Shown here in pieces: positions 57,901 through 64,000 of a DNA stretch of 64,000 nucleotides. Both the position numbers and the translations under genes were made by a program. How positions within the stretch are numbered: the first letter of the stretch is position 1; each line of letters opens with the position of its first letter. The notes beneath the pieces are model-generated. The model worked only from the letters and a program-made list of their open reading frames with translations, had not been told where the DNA came from and made no database searches. Source of the DNA: Lepiota brunneoincarnata (lineage: Eukaryota; Basidiomycota; Agaricomycetes; Agaricales; Agaricaceae); contig JAEBUN010000069.1 in assembly GCA_023014365.1 (NCBI GenBank), positions 52,409-116,408 on the forward strand, read 5' to 3'.

Positions 57901-60353
57901 CTATTGGAACTCCGGATCAAGCTCATAGTACTCCGGACACAGGTTTTTCCATTCCTCAGTGACGATTTGCGACTGTGGGCCGCTAACATTATCCCCGGGT
58001 GCTTCGGCGAAGACGATCGCGAGGCCGGCTTCGAGATGCCAGTCGATATGGCAGTGGAGGAACCACGCGCCTGGGTTATCAGAGTCTAGTGATAGCATGA
58101 TAGTTAGCGGAGTGGCGGAAGCAATGATGCTGAGCGGAGGACTCACAGAAGCGGAAGGTTGTATTGCCACCATTAACTGAGAGGGGGATGAAAGAATGAG
58201 CTTTAATTCAGTGAGGATGGGAGGGGGAGGCTCATACTTGGATAGACGTCCCGGCGGAGTGGGCTGAGGAAACACAATCATTGAATCACTGGGCTTGTGG
58301 ATCGGTCTGATTACAGAGACGTACTTCTTAAAATTGAAAGTTTCGGCACCCGACGGACGAATAACATCGAAGGTATGTCCGTGCACTTGAGGAACAAGTA
58401 AATAACCGAGAGGGTCAACCTCAGTAAACAAGATGGGACTCACAATGGAAAGGATGTGCGCCGCCATTTGGAATGGTCACGTCAATGATGCTGTTCTTCG
58501 GGATCACGAACGTCTGCTCGGACGGAAGGAGATCTTGAGGATTTTTCGCACCGCTGAGCAACTGCAAGAGTACAGGAACAGTGGGAGAGATGTAGGAAAT
58601 GCCATTAATGTCGAAAAAGGGAGGATTGATCTTTTCAAATTCGAGTTTTCAAAAACGTGGGCCTGTTGAGAAAGTAGGAACACGTACTTTGTTATCGATG
58701 TTCAGAGTGAGAGCATAATCTGCTTTTCCATCTCCGAGCTACATAAGCACAGGTCAAACACGTCTGATGGAGGTAGGATGAGCGGGGACATGCCTTTCCT
58801 GGACCCTCTTCAGCAATAGGCTACGGGAAAACGTGAGATTGTGGGATATTTTCATCAGAGACAGCATCTTACGTGCATCTCCTCGTCAAGAAGTTTATGT
58901 CCGTCGACGTCCATGGTGCTTGGCTCTGCATCCGGGGCACCCTTATATCGTAGAATAGCAAGCGTGAGACTGGAGTTGACTATCATACAACGGGCACCAA
59001 CAAACGATCAGGGTAGACCGAAGGATACAGTAGAGTTACGGCGCACAGTTTGGATTATTGGTGCCACCGGTGGGAGGTGCACGGATCCAGTAATTGTTGA
59101 CATACTGATTGGCATACAGGACCGCTGAAACACGTTGGGCTAAATGGGGACAGGATGCAACGGTCAGCTTAATTGATTAAAGCAAACAGCTTGAATGATA
59201 CGCACCCGCGTAGATGTCAATTTTTTGCACCTCGACGGGGTCATGTTCAATTCCATCAGCCTCAAAGAAAGTGATATTATGTCCATCGATTGAAAAAGTG
59301 AAGAACGGGCGGCAAGAGAGGGCAAATATCCTCAGCCGATAGCGCTTTCCTTGTTCGACGTTCACAACGGCAAATGGCACTAGTCACACAAAGCATGAGT
59401 TGATTTTAATAAGAGATGAGGACATAGTGATGCAACCTGCTGGACCATTGTTGTATCGACCTCTACCATTAATCAGACCCGAGTCTTGGGTACTGTCATA
59501 GAATATGAGATGAAGCCGGGAAGCTGGGGATGCATGTAAAAAAACTCACGGAACGCTCCTCGTTGAGAAAAATGAATCAGTCCCAGCAGGGGCAAGGACG
59601 TGGTACCAGTCCGAGAGTGTGATAATGGTGCTTTCGTCGTCGACGTCGTAGAGATGTTTGAGCGGGTCATCGGGGTCTGGTGCATCCAGTGTCAAATGAT
59701 GCTCGATAGAAAATTTTGGAATTACCAACCATAGACGACAAAGGCACCTCGGAGACCGTCGCAGTATTGTGTAGAGAGATGGGAGTGATACCAGAAACTT
59801 TGGGTCAATTGGTCAGAAACACAATATTCTCTAGAGAAAGGAAAGGTGGTACGAACCTGCCGCTCTGTTGGTTGACATCAAACTCATATGTAAATGTCGT
59901 ATTCGGCGGAATAGGGCACTGATTAACGAAAGAGGGGCCATCCATAGCAGAGGTGCGTGGTTGAAAGAACCCATGCCAGTGCTACGCGATGTCATCATAT
60001 CAGTCAGGTCAAAACAAGCGGCAGACTTGGAAGTTGGAAGTTGACATACAATGGAGGTACTCCGCCTCATGTGAGGATCTGAAAGCTGATTGTGGGTTGG
60101 AATGACAACGTGGTCCCCTTTGTTGACTGTGATAAGGGGCCCTGGATACTCGCCATTGATCAGGACGGCACTAAGGGAGAAGCTGAGCTGAAGAGGGGGG
60201 GGGGGGGGGAAAGGACACGGGCAGCTCTTACGGTCGTTCGTAACCATCTGGACTAACAACAGCATTGTTGACGGTAAAGTCGAAGCGGCGTGTAGCAGCG
60301 AGGGCGAAGGGAAGAACTCCCAGGGAGAGAACTTTGAAAAACCGGTTACCCAT
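57901..60353 (-). CDS. Laccase (multicopper oxidase, EC 1.10.3.2), complete, 518 aa
   Basis: Sixteen exons: 60353-60232, 60170-60050, 59981-59857, 59797-59730, 59676-59550, 59492-59437, 59379-59206, 59139-59040, 58969-58873, 58820-58794, 58738-58688, 58630-58444, 58385-58325, 58263-58238, 58176-58147 and 58085-57901. They sum to 1557 nt without a stop. A signal peptide ([19 protein letters not shown]) precedes [19 protein letters not shown]. The four copper signatures are present: [31 protein letters not shown] and [16 protein letters not shown]. The residue ten after the T1 Cys is Leu. Secreted laccases oxidise phenols with reduction of O2 to water, in lignin and humus turnover, pigment or detoxification. 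The intron 58793-58739 uses a GC donor. Length and motifs fit basidiomycete laccases well. Confidence 0.95.
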
Positions 60354-60401
60354 AGATGAGTCTTTGGATTTTCAAACGAGATGCTTATTGGTACCTGCGC
60401 G

Positions 60402-60409
60402 ATTTATAC
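60402..60409 (-). promoter_or_regulatory. TATA box of the laccase gene
   Basis: GTATAAAT on the minus strand about 49 bp before the laccase ATG. The region further upstream was not found to hold an obvious metal-response element by eye. Confidence 0.5.
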
Positions 60410-62172
60410 CCCATCCTCAATCACCACCTTATGCAATCCCGCCCTTGTCGAGGTCTGGCTTGCCCAATCATCTGTGTCGCGTCTCAAGTGTGGGTATACG
60501 GGCTCGGGGGATGTACTATAAGGCGGTTCAGGGAGCGATGCAGTTTGTTGGATTCATGCGGGCAGACGTGAAACGAGGGGGTCAGTCATGGACGGGATGA
60601 TGGCCGCAGCCAAGGACGGCGTTCATTGTGAGGTTGTGAGAGAAGGCTGGTATATTTAGGCACCCGATAGGCGGGGGAGGGCTCCCGGAGGGGTTGGGAG
60701 AGTGTGGTTGAATGATAGGATGGCTGGGCGGAGGTAACTGCTGTATTCTGTCCTTATAGATCGGACTGGACCGTGAGAGCCCGACCGTCATTTGTCTGCG
60801 AGGAAAGGCACTGAGCAACAAAGCGCTGGAGCTTGAAGGCCTTCGTAAATTGATAACTAGATAAGGCTAGTCAGTTGCAGTGACATCGCAGAGGAAAGGG
60901 TTGCGTTGGCAACCCCTGAATAGGGACTATCCACAAGCCCAACTGCGGCGGGGGCCTTGTGACGAGAGATATGTGCATGTACACGGTAAAGTGCAAGATG
61001 CCGGTGTGAACGGCTCACATGGATATGCTGGCAAGGATCCCGACGGCGGTACTGGAGTGATTAACGAGGGCTCCGCGATAGGTCGAACGTGGGTTACGTA
61101 CATCCGGGATTACCAAAGGTTGATCGGGAGAGTAATACGTAGCTCTCTCACGCCGGCAGCATCTGTACTTGGCTTGCACGACGCTTGAAGCTTGAAGCTA
61201 GGAGCCCAGCACAACCTCAATACCACGGATACCTAAAAGTTGTGCGGGAAAGAAGAAGAAGTACAGAAGTGAGACTCGAGACTACTCCTGGAATATTAGC
61301 CGATGGCGAACGAGAAGATCTAATCTTGTCCAGAGCATCTCGTGCCTTCAAACCTGGTATATCTGAGGCTCCTTGACCCCGCAGAATTATAGGTCATGAA
61401 GCGTAAAGAACAAAGGGAGCTGGAAGACAGTTGCAACCTGCAGGTAATGAATGTTTATCAAGTTCAATCTCCGCTTGCCAACGCGCTCCGGATTTTAATT
61501 TCAAGCGCGACGCTTGTCCTGCTCCTTCGACTTCTAAGTAACTAGATTCCATGCTTGACGGCGAAAAATTGGACTGGATCACTTGGGCATCAAGCCAGTT
61601 TCTGTGGGCGTCAAAATGGCCATTATCATCCCGTCGTTGAGTGTCCATCCTCAACTTGACGACGACGATTTGCAAATTCGGCTAAACGGAATAACACTGC
61701 GACCACTGATCAGGGTGCCTGAGACCAATGTTCAGCAGAACATCTAACCCAACCAGGGCATAAAGAGACTCTTATAAGCAGCTCGAGGCTGATGCCATCA
61801 CCCAATCATTGAGGGAATCAACGACTTGAAATTCTGAGCGGGGGAAGGATGACACATGAGAAAATATGCTTCACTACCCGCGTTTCTATCAGATATTAGG
61901 ACGGAACCATATGTCCACATAGCGACCGACGGGTGGTCCATCGAGTGTAATCCCAACGCTGACGAACCTGTTTTCCAGCTCGGACTCGGCGAATGGACCG
62001 AAGGTGATAAGATTTGCCTAAATTTTTGGGATGATGCTTCCTTCAATGTGGTATCATCAATTTTTTAAAGGGGATTCCTTTCAGTGCCACTCTGATAATG
62101 GTCCCGAAGGTGCGGAATTAGAAACATGCACCATGTGCCGTGCTAGCCTACATAGGGATTGACTTTCTGGGA
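60410..62172. other. Intergenic region upstream of the laccase
   Basis: Contains the laccase promoter and then DNA without recognisable genes. A short frame at 61856-62068 (KYASLPAFLSDIRTEPYVHI...) looks protein-like but has no partner exons I can identify. Confidence 0.4.
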
Positions 62173-62748
62173 TCAGACGTTCGAGTGAGGTAAGAGCTCT
62201 GGATGGGACCTGATCAAATCAAATAGGTCTGTAAAAGCGAGGTTCTGGCGTTGGCTAACGGGCATGAAGGTTAGATGGTCGCTACTATCCTGACGGGTAT
62301 TTAATACAGAACGGTTGGTTGCACACAAGGACGACCAAAGGTGGAGTCTGATACTCATAAATGAGCCTGATCGGGTTGACGGGGCAGATGTAATGGTTTG
62401 AATCTGCGATACTACTTTAGGTGCTGCACCTGAGCGGGAAGGAGGGTCTTTTTTTTTTTTTGCGAGTGGGGCATCGGCGGCGAAGAATTCATATTGACCG
62501 AGTCCGCCACACGGCTTCTCAGGGGTCAGAGGCGCTCGATGACTATATACAGTATGTATTGGAGTTGGTGCGGTTAATCCTGTAGACATCCAGGCTAACA
62601 ACTGACCTGGGGTCGCGGGATAAGCCCTCGGATTGCCGGAGAGGATAGTGGAAGGTGTGGAGTAAGAAGAACCTGAAGGGAAGGGAGCATTGTAAGGGGC
62701 CGGTTGATTGGAATGGAGGAAACGCCGAGCGTGAGAGGAAAATGACAT
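62173..62748 (-). CDS. Uncharacterised 191-aa protein
   Basis: A single uninterrupted frame from ATG 62748 (MSFSSHARRFLHSNQPAPYN) to a stop at 62173. The first third is Ser/Pro/Tyr-rich, then PGQLLA, a short lysine run encoded by a 14-nt T-run on the plus strand, and a less biased C-terminal half (MSIRLHLWSSLCATNRSV, LAFTDLFDLIRSHPELL). No domain recognised. The head-to-head spacing of 175 bp from the gene at 62924 suggests a shared promoter. Unrecognised introns are possible. Confidence 0.5.
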   Translation of the reverse strand: MSFSSHARRFLHSNQPAPYNAPFPSGSSYSTPSTILSGNPRAYPATPGQLLAWMSTGLTAPTPIHTVYSHRAPLTPEKPCGGLGQYEFFAADAPLAKKKKDPPSRSGAAPKVVSQIQTITSAPSTRSGSFMSIRLHLWSSLCATNRSVLNTRQDSSDHLTFMPVSQRQNLAFTDLFDLIRSHPELLPHSNV

Positions 62749-62923
62749 AAGCGATACTATCCGTAATTGGCAGTTGAGAATTGTCCAGGTCTTTGTCTTC
62801 CCAGCAACACAACCCCATTATCTACTCTATCCCTCTCTCCGTCGAGGCGTGTGTTGGCCAAGACTCCCCGCACAGACACTGTCTGCGTGCATTCCGCTCC
62901 AGTCGCCCACCACAGCGCTCGCT

Positions 62924-64000
62924 ATGGCTTTAGTCATGTCGGAATCCGAGCCAGCCTCCTCTGCGCGCAAACTCTCGTCGTCCTCGAGACGCGACCGGGA
63001 CCGTTCAGTGCCAACTATCCTCGAGTCGTTCCCCATCCCTCCACCCACATTCCTTCAAAACCAGCAACACCCGTTACACCTACACAACAACACCCCCCTT
63101 CCTTTACCAACCCCCCACCTTCGCGACCCCCCTCTCTCCCCCTTCCCCCGGTCCAGGTCCCTCCCGCATTTCCGAGCACGAAACGCTCTTGCTCCTGACC
63201 TCTGCCAATGGCCGACGTTCCTCTAAATATTCCGTCACTTCCGATACCCGGCGTGATTCAGTCGCCAGCGAAAGTAGTTCTATTTCCCATACAGGGGGGT
63301 CGCAGCCCCTCGAGGACCTCGTCCTCGTCCCGATCCACTTCTCGGTCCGCTCTGCTATCCAATGTCCTTCTCAGTCCTCCGGTCCTCGTCCTTCCATCGC
63401 CTTTTCCATTTCGGAGGAGTCTGCAGAGCCTACAGAACATCCTGGCATTGAGCAACTCACGCGGCTTGCGATATCTCCCATGCCATTCTCTGACGACGAC
63501 TTTGATCTCCCTTCTTCTTCTCCACCCCTGCTTCCTTCTCCACTCAAATCAAGCCGTTCTAGACACACTCACAACGATTCTATCTCCTCTATTGACATCC
63601 GTAATCTCCCTGTTGTCGATGACGATGGACCCGACATCTCGGCCACCCACGTTCCTCCCTTCAATCCCTTCCGACCCTTATCCCGTCCACAACAACCCGT
63701 AAAGAAGGTTGATAATCAAACACTTGATATTCCCCACAAACTTTGTATCACCGTACCTTCACGTGCTTCCCATGTATCACTCGCGGATCCCATAGACCCA
63801 CATACTGTTACAGTTGATCATTGTCAACCTTTCGATCAAGATGGTATCAGGCCCCCAGTCTCACCGGCTTTGCCTTCGGCTGCATCTAATATTTTGACCT
63901 TTGGCCTGCTTTCCCAGGCGCCCTTTGAACCTCCCATTTCCCCTGGTTAGTATGTTGTGTTTCTTTGTATCCTCATCTGATCGTTATCTCGTAGCACCCG
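62924..64000 (+). CDS. Ser/Pro-rich protein, partial at the window edge, with apparent frame changes
   Basis: It starts at ATG 62924 (MALVMSESEPASSARKLSSS). Coherent sequence then seems to pass through three frames: TILESFPIPPP in the first, TPTQQHPPSFTNPPP in the second, and, from ~63145, GPGPSRISEHETLLLLTSAN in the third, which stays open to 63945. A GT-AG intron (63946-63994) leads into another exon at the edge. Either two single-base indels have broken the gene in C-rich DNA or short introns were missed. C-rich DNA keeps all frames open, so the first two segments are less certain. The long exon is acidic and Ser/Pro-rich (PFSDDDFDLPSSSPPLL). Function unknown. Confidence 0.55.

Noticed and set aside
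58631..58687. Apparent stop in the laccase after NIDNK
   Set aside because: A 57-bp GT-AG intron ending TTTGAAAAG removes it and restores the family sequence [13 protein letters not shown]; a 25-bp alternative would be too short.

Overview
The window looks like chromosomal DNA of a mushroom-forming basidiomycete (Agaricomycetes). The evidence is many ~50-60 bp introns, a 16-exon laccase, a CCCH/NFX1-type helicase, a TKL-type kinase, KDZ (Kyakuja-Dileera-Zisupton) transposase relics with CxC2-like cysteine clusters, a chromodomain Ty3/gypsy element and Tc1/mariner elements. The species is not identifiable by reading alone.

Layout. 1-1.65 kb: no recognisable gene. 1.65-8.4 kb: a relic of a KDZ element, hit in turn by an LTR-A copy (1653-6616), which itself holds a solo LTR-B (1773-2470, TSD TAGTT), a Tc1/mariner element (2895-4498) and another LTR-like insert (4718-6074). 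A second Tc1/mariner (7060-8304) sits in an intron of the KDZ cargo-gene relic. 8.4-8.9 kb: a relic of the neighbouring helicase gene. 10.7-16.5 kb: a ZNFX1/Hrr1-like helicase with one internal TGA and a short C-terminus. 17.07-21.01 kb: an element bounded by and filled with a 21-bp palindrome, carrying a 60-bp minisatellite and an intact six-exon gene for a 576-aa protein of unknown function. 22.4-23.7 kb: inverted 30-bp arrays around a truncated LTR-B.

23.68-46.57 kb: one large KDZ element with ~0.6-kb terminal inverted repeats and five genes (a, KDZ transposase, b, c, d), two pairs of them divergent. It was later broken by two LTR-A copies and by a full-length gypsy element (35939-42121, TSD TTGGG). 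Removing the insertions on paper leaves about 14 kb. Most of its stops are TGA where CGA is expected, which suggests CpG deamination.

46.6-50.3 kb: a zinc-knuckle gag-like relic ending in a third LTR-B, then a tRNA-like SINE candidate. 50.5-64 kb is gene-like host DNA: a PX-PH-TKL kinase fusion, a 76-aa secreted defensin-like peptide with a decayed paralogue 1.2 kb away, a Pro/Gln-rich protein with a polybasic tail, a complete 518-aa laccase, and a divergent pair of uncharacterised genes at the right edge.

Functionally, the left 50 kb is a nested transposon graveyard around one helicase gene. That helicase belongs to a family linked to RNA silencing, and here it is itself damaged. The right 14 kb holds secreted (laccase, defensin-like) and signalling genes with intact splice structures.
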